Shown: positions 10,121 to 20,699 of the stretch, one piece after another | How the letters are laid out: each line of letters opens with the position of its first letter | Numbering within the stretch: the first letter of the stretch is position 1 | Assembly: GCA_009103225.1 (NCBI GenBank) | Contig: RHPI01003488.1 | Coordinates: 448,375 to 488,668 of the forward strand | Direction of reading: 5' to 3' | DNA: 40,294 bases | Source: Chlorokybus atmophyticus | Taxonomy: Eukaryota > Streptophyta > Chlorokybophyceae > Chlorokybales > Chlorokybaceae | Translations under genes and position numbers: made by a program | Notes under the pieces: generated by a model | The model's input: only the letters and a program-made list of their open reading frames with translations | Told to the model about the DNA's origin: nothing | Database searches by the model: none

Positions 10121-10819
10121 CTGAAAGCTTCGCAGGACAGATTGAGGGTCCCTCATGTCGGAAGTATTAGTATGGTTCCCTTGCTGATTGACAACATTCG
10201 AGTGAATGTTTGGGGCTTGTCACGCTGAAGCCTTGTGAGCATAGGGCGCCGCCTGTCGTAAGCCTCATCAGCACCGGGGGGACGAGCTTCGACGATAGGA
10301 AACATTGGTAGGGTTCGTACAGAGTATCGGTCACCCAGTCAGGTTAAGGACGCACGAGTACTGTGGGTGATCACCCAAACAGGGGTTTGACGTCAATAGG
10401 CAGAATGACTGCAGAGTTGTTAAGTCTTCATGCCTCACTGGACACTGCAAGACCACCGGACACGACTGACTGCGTCCGAGCCAACGAAATTCAAAGCGGC
10501 GAAGGCACGGTTATACCGTTGGTGCGCGCGGTGCCTTTCGCGTAGGATTTCATGTCATGAGCCACCAGCCTGCTGGCGGCCATAGCCTTCCTGCCTGTGC
10601 GCCTTTTCTCTTGGCGCTTGGCCCCAAAACAAAAGCACAAGAGAGTTTGAGGGCAACGTTAACGCCCCCCTCGGGACCAGCGCCGGGGCGGCGGTGTGGG
10701 CGGGGGGGCATCAGCGAGGGCTGCGGTTTGTGTCGTAGATTGGCAGCGTCCAGCTGCTGCTGATTGAGTATTTGGCGGGGTGGGAGTCTTGGGGCGCGTT
10801 CTTCTCTTGTGCGTGGACC
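10121..10819 (+). other. gene-free stretch and presumed 5' region of the HMG-like gene
   Basis: No coding region is supported up to the start codon at 10820. The stretch joins the right arm of the Harbinger element to the downstream gene and presumably holds its promoter and 5' UTR. No TATA box or other defined element could be assigned. Confidence 0.4.
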
Positions 10820-12735
10820 ATGGAGTCTGTGCCGCAGACGCCAGGCGGAGCAAGCGACTGGGCGGACGACGAGACGGACGCCGGAGGCCTTGACCGCGCT
10901 GCCCTTACAGTGGCCTGGGAACAGGTAGGCGCTTTCGTCGCCGAGGAATTCAGCCAGGCCATTGTCCGCGTCTTCAAGCGCCTCGGCGTCCACCTGCCTG
11001 CGCCCGTCCTGCCCGTCCCTCTGCCCAAGGCTTCAGACGAAACAGGTCAACAGCAAACCAGCAATACCTTGTTACCCACTCTTGCACCCTGCTTGGCATG
11101 AGCATGGCAACCTGGTTGTTCCTGGTGGGGTTTACTGGTTGATGTAACAGAAAGCCTGCTGGCATAAACTTGTGATTTTGGCTGTACTTACAACCAAAGC
11201 CACATCATTCTAGGTATTGAATTTGTGAGTTTAAGCCCCTCTTCTAGAAGCAGCATGCCTACACACTGCCCTTCACGACGTTGCCTCCTTTCTCACGGCT
11301 TGTCAGGCAGTAGCACTTACCGACAATGAGTTTCATTGTCACCTTGATGACTACTCATTTTGTGTGTCAGTACTTCTTGCTGCCCTTTGCTTATGCAAGG
11401 TGTGCATGACCTTCAGTATTGAATTGCACAAAAGGGGCAGCATGCATGCCAACTTTGATGTAACTGTATATGCAAAGTAGCAGGGCTTGCAGACTGGCAG
11501 ACTGGCAGTCTGTATGGCTGTTCCGTTGTGCATGCTGGCGGTCACTTCGTTGCGTGTGGTGTAACTAACTGCTCAGCAGCAGCGTGCCAATGTTGCTATG
11601 TATGTGTATGTGCTTCGTTGACACCTGCAGGGTTTGCGCGTGTTTTCTTGCTGTTGGGGTGAGTGGGTCGCTCACTCAGCGTTGATTCACAGAGGATGAA
11701 GAAAAGAAAGTCAAAAGGGGCAGAGGCCGGCAACCCACGCGCCAGAAGAGGCCGAAGAAGCTTGATGCCGATGGCAATGTCATTGTCAGGCCGCCTTCCC
11801 TCTACAACAAGTTTGTGGCAAAGCACGTCCAGCAAGTGCGTGAGGCCGCCCCCAGTCTCCCCATGCCGGACGTCATGAAGGCCATCAGCAAGCTCTGGAA
11901 GGGCCACAAGTTGGACGGAGATGATCTGCTGATGCCCGCCAGTGAGGTCCTTGCTGCAGTTGAGGTGAGCAACTCATGTGTCACGTTGCTCACCCATTGC
12001 CTTTGCTGGCTTTCACACTGGGTTGCAAATTGCTTGCTAGTCCATTGCGTATTGCACCAGCTGCAAGCGAGTGAAGTTATTGCGTGTTGTACACAGGAGC
12101 TGGTGGAGTCGCGGGCGAGAGACATCGCTGAGGGCAGAGTCCAACTGCCCAAGCCAAAGGCTCCCAAGGGCACGCGGAAGCGCAAGGGCGGTCAAGACGG
12201 AGAGGCGTCTGTTCCTGCCACGCCCGGGCCTCCCGAGGCTGATGAAGAGATAGAGGAGGAGGACACTGAGCCCGAATCACCTGCACCCGTGAAGAATAAG
12301 GCCAATGCTGCTGCTGCTGCTGCGGCGGTGGTGGCGGCTAAGGGCCAAACCAGCAAGCAAGGTGCTCGGAGAAAGCCTATTCCCAATAAAGTGCAACAAC
12401 AGGAGTCCTCGGACGAGTCTGAGGAGGAGGAGGAGACGCCGAGACCGCCATTGCGGCCTCAGCCAGCATCCGTGCCAGAGCTGGACTCTGATGGCGCTGA
12501 ACAGGGTGTAGAGGTAGCGGTTGCCGCGGCTGTCGCGGCTGCGGAAAGAGAGAGGTTGAGGAGGAAGAACAGGAACAAAAAGAAGAAGCAGAAGCAAAGG
12601 CAGGGTAAGCAGGTGGTTGGCAGGTCAACTCCCGGAGATGGTGATGAAGATGAGGACGAAGACGCGGAAGAGTCGCCGATACTCAAGCCAAGGAAGCAAA
12701 ACAAGAAGCAGCGCCATGTTCTGCACTCTGACTGA
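10820..12735 (+). CDS. nuclear protein with HMG/YABBY-like motif and acidic/basic tail
   Basis: The model has exons 10820-11045, 11693-11964 and 12097-12735 and encodes 378 residues. Phases agree at both junctions: phase 1 at GACAG|GTCAAC to CACAG|AGGATG, and phase 0 at GAG|GTGAGC to ACACAG|GAGCTG. Residues 83-90 (KRGRGRQP) resemble an AT-hook. Residues 109-145 (PPSLYNKFVAKHVQQVREAA, ending KLWK) resemble the first two helices of the HMG box as in YABBY proteins. The tail from about 170 alternates Lys/Arg-rich blocks, acidic runs (DEEIEEEDTE, ESSDESEEEEE) and Ala runs, with casein kinase 2-like sites. A chromatin or nucleolar role is inferred; no specific family member was recognised. The first donor (GTCAAC) is weak and the 647-nt intron could hide an exon. 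Confidence 0.7.
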
Positions 12736-12809
12736 TGGCCTGCGCAACTGAGGCATGTACCTCCTGAAGTCGCACAATGAAACACGTGCTGGTGCGACCA
12801 ACATAATCC

Positions 12810-12814
12810 TGTAA
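12810..12814 (+). promoter_or_regulatory. TGTAA poly(A) signal candidate
   Basis: TGTAA lies 75 bases after the stop of the HMG-like gene. This pentamer is the usual polyadenylation signal in chlorophyte algae. The assignment rests on motif and position only. Confidence 0.45.
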
Positions 12815-13967
12815 TCTACCTTTTGTGCCTGATACTGGCCCGTGCGTGCTTGTGTATAGAGTGAGGCCCATTGTAGTAGGTGGGCTTATACAGCTGATGT
12901 ACAGAGTGAGCTGGCTGTGCATGTTCGGAGTGATGGCTGTACTTTGTAGTTGTAAGGACATATATGTTCTGGACGGCAGACAGAGCCTTTTCACCTCCCT
13001 TTGGCTTTATTCAACAGGTTTTGTATCTATCGCTTGAAGCCTTGTGCAAACAGGGTCAGTCACATCACTGTTTCACTGCTGCATGCAGAAGCGTGCCTTT
13101 GTATCCACAGGATGATGGGTTTTGACAAGTAGTCTGCTAGGGTGCATCACCTATCCAGGGCGATGGCACCTGGGAAGGTGATGCTCCCCAGCTGACTTCT
13201 GCATTGTCCATTTGGTACAAGATCCGCTGAGACCGACAGACCCTATGAACTGGTGGGCTATCGCCGACAGCCCACCAGTTCATAGTGTTGCAAAATAACG
13301 TGACAGCTTGATGCTTTGCGTGGAGTTACAACTTCGACCATACAGCAACCTATGCATGCGAAGGCTGTGCACGCATTTCTCAGCCAATGACCATGGCTAG
13401 CTGCATACGTTAAGGTGGCTGGCGGAGTAGCCCAATGAAGGCCAGCATTGCACTGCACCCATGGCCACAGACACAGCAGTCCTCCATTCGCTCCCCTCTC
13501 AGCGTGCTGCATACAGTTTCCTATGCGCCTGTCCCCAAAACAAAGCCATGGCAGCCTCCGAGCCACTGAAATTGCATTGTGCACTTGGTTTGAATGCTCT
13601 TGAAGTGACAGGTAGCCCTTGTTGACTGCCCGATGCTGCCAACCCTTATTCCTCAAGCCAGATTTTAGGAGACTCCCAGCTTTAATACTTGACCACTTGC
13701 AACTGGCTGTCCAACTGCAACGGTCCAGTCAGCCACAGGCACCAGCCCAACTAGCACACTTCCCGCAGTACCACTAACTGAACCAGGTGTATGGGCAGTA
13801 ACAGCACTGTCCAATAAATTCACAACAACTACAAAACCGTCTAATCTACAGAAAAAACTCGACTACTCAAGGGGTGGGGCAGAAACTGGACAACTGTGTT
13901 AAGAAGACAGGTGGGCTTTTATGTACACATGCGCGCTGCCCGCTCACGCATTGTGTGGGAGCAATCG
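12815..13967. other. spacer between convergent genes
   Basis: It holds the 3' regions of the HMG-like gene (plus) and the CBL gene (minus). No open frame here resembles a protein family. The only marked structure is the perfect hairpin at 13243-13285. Confidence 0.5.
13243..13285. repeat. perfect 17-bp-stem hairpin
   Basis: CTATGAACTGGTGGGCT (13243-13259) is exactly complementary to AGCCCACCAGTTCATAG (13269-13285), with a 9-base loop. It lies between two convergent genes, about 500 bases after one and 680 after the other. There is no T-run typical of bacterial terminators. It could act in 3' processing or be a foldback remnant. Confidence 0.85.
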
Positions 13968-14961
13968 TCATCGGTCGCGTGCGTTGGGCGTGCTGACGTT
14001 GGAGTGGAATACGAAGCTTGGGTAGTCTGACGTGAGGTTGTGCAGCATGGGTATGGTCATGTTGGCGATGATGGCCGGGTTCTTGCGCACGAGGTCTCTC
14101 CACTCCTCGCGCGTGAAGTGGTCTCTGTGCGCCTCGGGCAGGTTCTGGAATGTCTCATCGATGAGATCAGCGAGGGCCTCAGGCGGGATGTCGAGGTCGG
14201 GGTTCTCGCGCAAGAAGGCGAGGAGGAGCGTCTCCACCTCCTCGCGCTCGATGACGCCATTGGACTTGATGTCGTATATGCGGAAGGCGAAGTCGGCCTT
14301 GGCGGTCCACTCCGCGCGCGGGTGGAAGACGGATAGAGCGCGCACGAACTCACCGAATTCGATCACGTCGTTGCGCTTGGCGTCGAAGATGTCGAACACG
14401 CGGTCCGCAAACACGCTGCGCTTGCCCGCGCTGTTGAACAGAGCCAAAGCGAACTCGTCGCGGTGGATCAGACCGTCCTGATGAACGCTGTTGCTGACGC
14501 TGTTGAAAAGCTCGCGCAGAGCCTCCACCTCGTTCACAGTGACTGCCAACACACCAACTCACTCATACAGTTTGACAAGTGCACATGCACGCATGCACGC
14601 CAACAGCAACGATGAATAGCAGCAAGCTAGTAAGCCAACCTCGCCCTGTGATCACAAATGCTTGTAGTGTGGGTAGCGCATGGAACCCAAATGCACTGAC
14701 TGCAAACATGCATGTAATGACTGGAAGAGCTTGTAGCTACATTTTGAACCAGGATATCTCATGCACGTAACGCTCAGCAGCCTTGAAATTGCAACCGATG
14801 AAAGATGATGGTGATAAGAACATGCTGCACTGCAAGGGTGTGAAGTTGACAAGGCACGGCAGAAGCTTACAGACTGTCGCTTTTGCCAGAGTGTTGACGT
14901 CGTCGTCGTCGTCGTAATCGCCACCCGCGGGGGCCCTCCGCCTCGACGCGCACGCGCCCAT
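13968..14961 (-). CDS. CBL: calcineurin B-like (CBL) Ca2+ sensor
   Basis: Two exons, 14961-14871 and 14542-13968, give 221 residues; plant CBLs are about 210-225. The junction is phase 1 (GTCT|GTAAGC to GGCAG|TCACTG). It rebuilds the family signature LAKATVFTVNEVEALRELF. The start MGACAS fits N-myristoylation at Gly2, with Cys4 available for palmitoylation, so membrane anchoring is likely. EF-hand 1 has the unusual CBL loop (residues about 47-60). EF-hand 2 is at 84-95 (DAKRNDVIEFGE) and EF-hand 3 at 121-132 (DIKSNGVIEREE). The position of EF-hand 4 (166-177, PEAHRDHFTREE) starts with Pro and probably does not bind Ca2+. The C-terminus DYPSFVFHS matches the FPSF motif phosphorylated by CIPK kinases in plants. 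CBLs bind Ca2+ and recruit CIPKs to membranes to control ion transport. No CIPK gene is in the window. The gene is divergent from the SNARE gene. Confidence 0.93.
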
Positions 14962-15710
14962 CCGACGACGACGCAGGAGGTGACGGCAAACCTCCCACCG
15001 GACCACCCTCAAACCACAGTGGTACGGTATGCAGTCAACGGGTACAGCCAGATTTGCACTGCGTCCGCCTCCATCATCGCATGTGCCTCTCACGATCAAC
15101 CTTCCACCCTCTAATCCTCCTCCTCCTCCTCCTCCTCCTTCTCGTCCTCCGCCTCCGCCTGTCCCACGCGTCGTCGATCCACGCAGCCGTGCAACGCGCG
15201 CCTGCCTGTGACGACCATCCTGCCTTGGGGAGGCACCAACCGGGCCAGCTGGCGGATATCGAGCGCCTCTAGCATTGGAGACTGAGTGGTTGGTGTTTAC
15301 GAGTCACGCGTCACGTCTGCACTCGAGCGTGACGGTCGGTCACGTGACCTGCTTTTAGGCTGCTTGGGGCTTGTCGTTCTTGTCCTCCTGCTCCGCGTCC
15401 TCTTCCCTCAGGGTGTGGGCGACGGTGGCACCCAGCGATCCGCCCCCAGCGGTGGCGGTAGTGGTCGAACCCTCTATCAGGGGGCGATACTCCAGCCTCC
15501 AAAGATGTGGATGACACTGTGTGCCACACAGCGGTTCCAGTGCGGAGGATGAAGGCGCTTTGATCGCACAGACAGCCGGAGTGACTTGATTCAGTGGTTG
15601 GGTGTGAGAGTGGAGAGAAAGCGCCAGCATAGTTTGTGTGTAAGGAGTGGCTGGGGCAAAGGCCTGGCGGGGCTTGAGGGCACAGAGCAAACAACCACAG
15701 TCCGGGCAAG
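14962..15710. promoter_or_regulatory. divergent promoter region of CBL and NPSN
   Basis: These 749 bases separate the two start codons. They hold a CTC-type microsatellite (about 15115-15140) and GC-rich pyrimidine tracts. Open frames inside are low-complexity and unconvincing. No TATA box could be assigned. The shared use is inferred from gene orientation. Confidence 0.45.
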
Positions 15711-16835
15711 ATGGGTAGCAAGGGAGGCGGCGGTGAGGGGGGCGTGCTGGACGAGCTGGAAGAGAAGTGCAACAACATCTACCAAGAACTCACGTGAGTC
15801 ATCCCTACCTGCCTATCTTGACTGTCACATGGCGATGATGCGTACGAGTCTAGGAAACATGTTGACACTGTGCTGATATGGTTGCATCCTTGCAATCCTT
15901 GCGCACTCCTGTTGTATGGGCTTGTGGGCGAGCATAACAGTTATTATGGTAATGATGACAGTTGCTATTCTAGCAGCGTAGCAGCAGTGTCAAGTAACAC
16001 CACGAGTATCAGTGTGTCCGCACACGCATAGCAACACACCCAAGCATGTTGTCACGAGACAGTGAAAGAATATCATACCACATCCCGCAGGACGACATTT
16101 GAGCGCATTGCCAAGGCGAAGGATCAGAACAAAGCGTCGGCATTGCTGAAGGGCGCGACGTCTAAGATGCACGAGGCGAAGCGTCTCATCAAGGAGTTTG
16201 AGGCTGAGGCGCGCGCTCAGGGTCTTGCGGCATCTGTGCTTAACCAACGCAAGAACGCTCTTGTTCGCGAGCTCAACGCCTTTGTTGCCAAGAAGAAGGA
16301 GTTTGCCGACCGCGAGAAGCTCGTCATGATGCCCAACGGTAGCAATGGGGCCGATGGTGCATCCCCGTCATCATCTAATGCTAATGCGAACGCGGCCAAG
16401 ACCATGAGCATGGAGGAGCTGATGCTGCACGGCAACAAGAAGATGGACGAGAGCGACGCCGCGCTGGAGCGGTCCAAAGCCGTCGTGGAGAACACCATGA
16501 AGGTGGGCGCGGCCACGGCCGAGACGCTCCAGGCTCAATCCAAGCAGATGGAGAGGGTATCCGACGACCTCGACGCCATACAGTTCTCGCTGAAGAAGTC
16601 CGCGGGGCTCATACGCGACATGACTAGACAGCTAGCCACCGACAGATGCATCGCACTCATGCTAGTCCTCGTCGTGTGCGCCGTCGTCGCGCTCATCGTC
16701 GTCAAGATCGTCAACCCGAAGAACAAGAACATAGCCAATCTACCGGGGATACGCTACGACCCATCACCGCCGCCGCCAGGAGGGCGCAGGCTACTGCTAC
16801 AACTCATGGCCCCAGACGCCGATGATATGTGGTGA
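15711..16835 (+). CDS. NPSN: NPSN-type Qb-SNARE
   Basis: Exons 15711-15793 and 16091-16835 encode 275 residues; plant NPSN11-13 are about 260-270. The junction is phase 2 (CTCAC|GTGAGT to CCGCAG|GACGAC), giving YQELTTTFERIAKAK. The N-terminal part (residues about 15-95) is the helical NPSN/Vti1-like regulatory domain (MHEAKRLIKEFEAEARAQG). A Ser/Asn-rich loop follows at about 108-132. The SNARE motif spans about 135-203 (MDESDAALERSKAVVENTMK), with Gln177 as the likely ionic-layer residue. The signature DDLDAIQFSLKKSAGLIRDM is well kept. A C-terminal anchor spans 214-235 (CIALMLVLVVCAVVALIVVK), followed by the conserved VNPKNKNI. NPSN proteins act in fusion at the plasma membrane and cell plate in plants. 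They are also found in other protists but not in animals or fungi. Confidence 0.94.
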
Positions 16836-16907
16836 TGTGTGTGGTGACTGATATAGACTTGCAACACAAAGTCTGGGCAAGGGGAATACAGCTGCAATGT
16901 ATTGGGC

Positions 16908-16941
<34 letters not shown>

Positions 16942-18087
16942 GCTCTTGCTGTTGCTTGGTCATAGTCACGATAATGCCATGCGCACCATGTTTCCAATGA
17001 GCACCTCGGACCGACTGCGTTGCCGTGATGCACTGCTGTGTCATATGGGCAACCAGCACGTAGTGTCTTGACTGTGTGCAGTTCGTCTATGGCTAGCAGC
17101 TGCCGCAGGTGCCTTGTGCTGTTCTGCTGAACTGCGCATGACAAGAATGCTCATGTCAGCAGTGTTGTCGCGTGTATTGACAGGTAGCTTGTCATGTGGG
17201 GCCGACACCCGTAGGCGATGGTCGAGGGCATATGCATGCAAGCCACAATATTGCGCATGCACACTCGCGCAGATTAATTGCCTTGCTCTCAGTCATCATA
17301 TGTTTGACAGCAGCGTGCATTACGTAATATACATGTCTCGCGCGTTCCATGGTCATCCCTTGGCCAACATATCAACTGTTCCAGCATGTCAGCAGGCACA
17401 GGTCAGTATCTGAGTCCCTTAGGTAGCAGCTTCACTGCATCATGGCTTATACTAGCTAGGTTGATGGATTGACTGCTGGCATTGTCCACATTTGATGGCT
17501 TGACTGGCTCTCTTAGTGTGCCATCATGTTATGAGTGTTGCTCCGATGCTCAAATGCGCAGGCCACCCCGTTTGCATCTGCACCAACAACGTGTTTGACA
17601 CAAGTCTAAGCAGAGCGTATGCGCTCCCCGCCGCCGCTTTCAACCTCACACTCCAGCACCTTCGCAGCATTGGAGTCAAGCGAAACGATTGCACTTGTCT
17701 AGATGAGGCCGATATGCAGGCGTTACGAACTTGCAGCACATCGCACTTCTTGCAAGTAGTATTGCAGCAGTGCGACAGCAGAAAACAATTAAGCACCATT
17801 GTCAAGATGCATCCCCCACTCTCAAGCGCCCCGGGTCTGCATGAGGGAGGTGGGTGGGTGTGGGTGTGCATGCATTCACGTGCGCGCTGGTTGTGTGGTT
17901 GTGTGGGCGCGTGTGTATGCGCGAGCACCTGCCCGCGCGCACAAGCACATGCGCACAGGCACGCTTGTGTGCGTGTGTGTGCCCTCGTAGTATGCGCACA
18001 CAAGTAAAGGGCCGTTATGAAAGGAGCGCTTGCGTGTGTCTGTGTGAGCAAGTAAGGGATGTTCTGAAGACAAGTACTTGTTTTTAC
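16836..18087. other. gene-poor stretch with simple repeats
   Basis: A TGT/GTT microsatellite lies at 16908-16942. Alternating purine-pyrimidine sequence rich in GTGTGCGCG lies at about 17845-18000. On minus between about 17520 and 17830 short blocks look WD-like (VSLDSNAAKVLECEV, later HVVGADANGVACAFEH). They are in different frames and could be further relics of the WD-repeat pseudogenes to the right. No intact gene is supported. Confidence 0.45.
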
Positions 18088-18699
18088 GATGTGGAAGAGG
18101 TCAAGGGCCTTCCATTTGTCGCGGAAAAGGAGGTGAGATGCGCGTGTGCATTCAGCTCCAGCCAGGCCACGCAACAGCCATGAGACACACGCCGTCCTTA
18201 CATTCGCCCCCGTCTGCTGCACATCACCATGATATCACAGTGTCGTTGTCGCAAACCCACATACTCACACTCACCAAGTCCACAACGCGGATGGTCTGCA
18301 CATTGATCAAGTATGCAATGCGCTGGCTTAAATCAAGCCTCGTTCCACCAACACCGCGATACTCCTCAAACCTCACACTGAGCCAAGAACTTGTCACACA
18401 TTCGCACATGCACGCACGCACGCATGCACGCCACATGCACATGCGTGCGCACACGCACGCACAAGGATAGTTATCATCATCAACATCATCATCACATGCC
18501 CTCACCTCAACAGGAAGGGTGACTCATGTTCCGTTCAGCATCCCTCCACAATCTCATTTCTCCCATACTGATGACCGCGAGCTCCCATGCGTTGTGCACC
18601 ATGATGGCACCGGGCGTGTCGAAGAAGAAGCGCTCACGCCCGCCACTGTTGTTAGGCCAAGGCACCTGACTCGCACATGTGATGAGCCTCATGCATGAA

Positions 18700-19350
18700 T
18701 GTGTGTACTTGTTGGTACACACGCACATGCACACGCACACGCACACGCGCACGCGCACGCGCACGCACACGCACACACCTTGCCAAGCGTGCAGGTTTCA
18801 GTGTCCCCGTCGAGGAGTGTCTCGAGTGTTGGCCACAACGAACTGGTCCTTGTACACGCTTATTTTAGTGATCTCGTAGCCGAAGTGGGAGAAGCATGCG
18901 TGCCCATTATGAGCTTCTTCACTAGCACGCGTGGTTGTGTGCGTGTGCGTGTGCGTGTGCGTGTGCGTGCACCTGCGTGCGTGCTCATATGTATTATAGT
19001 AAAACCACCGTAAGCACCGGCAATGCATCAGCGTACCTGCGAGTGCGTGATGTATGTAAATTCAAGCTGCCCCTTGTATCTCTGCCTCTTCACGCATGCC
19101 TCATACATATCCACGCTCCCACATAGCGAACCAACTCCCAACCGACTGCACGCACCAGACCCCAATGACTCTCTCTACACAAACATCCCCAAACCACACA
19201 CGCGCACGTCCGCGCAGTGGCCAGCCAAACAACCTAGTATCCACGCATATGCATGCATGTGTATACACACACAAGCACGCGTGTGTGTGTGCGCACACAC
19301 ACGCACACGTACATATGGGTGTCTATGTGTATGCGCACGCACGCATACAC
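18700..19350. repeat. alternating purine-pyrimidine tracts (CA/CG), Z-DNA-prone
   Basis: Tracts of CACACG/GCGTGT type occur at about 18715-18780, 18935-18972 and 19258-19360, inside or next to the presumed introns of the IFT172 relic. A related tract lies at 17845-18000. Repeat growth here probably removed some splice acceptors. Confidence 0.75.
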
Positions 19351-19656
19351 ACACGCGCGCGCACAGTGGCCACGCAAACCACCTGTTAACGCGCATGCTC
19401 GCTCTCCCGACACAACAACAGCACACACTCCCTCCCTCTCACCTCCCGTCCGGTTTCCACCCAATACAATTTCTCCTCCCACCGCTTGCGCCCCGGCTGC
19501 CACGCGAACAGGAGCGCGCCGCGCCAGGAACCGACCGCGACCACAAGGCCGGCGGAAGTGACCGAATGGAGTCGTGGATGGAGTCGGAGGTAGTGGTGTA
19601 GTCCAAGTGTTGGAAGACGGTGCCGTCACGATCGTAGAAGACGACCTGAGGAAATT

Positions 19657-19686
19657 TGTTGTTGTTGTTGTTGTTGTTGTTGTTGC
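19657..19686 (+). repeat. GTT microsatellite
   Basis: About ten GTT units lie on plus. On minus this is a CAA run that directly precedes the acceptor AAATTTCCTCAG of the IFT172 block at 19645. Similar GTT runs occur at 16908-16942 and about 29302-29320. Confidence 0.9.
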
Positions 19687-20699
19687 TGTTGCGTGCGAGA
19701 TGGTGCGTGCCACGTGTGCGCATGACGTGCTTGCATGCGCGGATGCACGCGCCGAGCTTGATGTGCTTGTGTGCTCGCGCACGTGGGTGTGCGTGTGTGC
19801 ATGTGCACACTGGTCTGTTTGGTGTGCCTGCGCCCAGCAAGCACGCCATGTGTGCGTACCAAGCTCACCTTGCAGTCGTTGCCGGCGGCCACTATGTGTT
19901 CTCCCCATGCCAGTGCGTACAGCACACACAATGCGCAAAGAGGGTGAGTTGATAGTAAGCACAGCACGTAGGCGCTGCCAGGCATGACTACAGCACACGT
20001 ATCTCGCTCACAAATACAGTCAAATCCTTAGTGCCTCAACATGGCATTGACATCGTCGGAGTGACATTGTTGGAGTGTGGATACGACTTGATTGCACTAT
20101 ACCATGGTGGGTGAACTTGGTCACCGCAGGGCCGGCCGCCCCGTCCTCGTAGAAAAAGCCGTGTGCATGCAACATCCACACCATCAGCGGCAATACGCAC
20201 ACACAAACATCAACACAAGCACCAACAGAAACGCACGCTCGCACGCAAACTGACGCATACTTCAAATACCCGTTACCGGTGTATTGATTCATTGATCCAT
20301 TGACCCATATTGACCCATTGACAACATACCTGTGATGCATGAGGGTCTACGCCTTGCATATGTAGCTGTAACATTCCTGCTGAGCACCACACCACAACAT
20401 AAACACCACAAAGCTTCATGGGTAATCTACAGATTCCTGCCGCGGTGGCCTTATGATACACTCAAGTCAAGCAGGCCTGCTACAGCCAGCCTTGCAGCTG
20501 CCACTCAACACAAACCCAACCTGTTGCTACCGTCAAAAGCACACACCGAGAGCGGCAACAACTTCCTTGCTGTACAAGATGACGTTCCATTACAGCAGCA
20601 AGCACATTGCATTGCTGGTGCTATGGGCCCCAAGACGTAGGTCTCAACTCTGTCACGGACGTGGTGGTGGCTGTGAATCACAGCCTGTGAGACATGCGC

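Larger units (their letters stand above)
18088..20163 (-). pseudogene. IFT172: truncated IFT172 relic (intraflagellar transport)
   Basis: Exon-like blocks on minus follow the order of the IFT172 WD40 region: GFFYEDGAAGPAVTKFTHH (20163-20104); YALAWGEHIVAAGNDCK (19925-19869); VVFYDRDGTVFQHLDYT, then AWQPGRKRWEEKLYWVETG (19645-19443); GSLCGSVDMYEACVKRQRYK (19145-19037); GYEITKISVYKDQFVVAN, then ETLLDGDTETC (about 18930-18779); FFFDTPGAIMVHNAWELAVI, then YGRNEIVEGC-stop-TEHESPFLL (18665-18506); SVRFEEYRGVG, then RIAYLINVQTIRVVDL (18377-18275); and WLELNAHA, then LLFRDKWKALDLFHI (about 18170-18088). Frameshifts interrupt at least five blocks, and a TGA replaces the Arg of CRTEH. Two blocks lack an AG acceptor. 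The N-terminal 170 or so residues are absent. The NPSN gene at 16835 leaves no room for the C-terminal TPR half of about 1,200 residues. IFT172 is an IFT-B subunit needed to build cilia. Confidence 0.85.

Noticed and set aside
13258-13656. 132-residue minus-strand frame in the convergent spacer
   Set aside because: It starts in the 3' region of the HMG-like gene, ends in the hairpin and has no motif.
16754-17144. Poly-Gln and poly-Leu frames around the GTT run
   Set aside because: Microsatellite translations with no conserved flanks; they overlap the 3' end of the NPSN gene.
20332-20640. 102-residue plus-strand frame between the IFT172 and WD40 relics
   Set aside because: No similarity to the missing IFT172 N-terminus on either strand and no family match.
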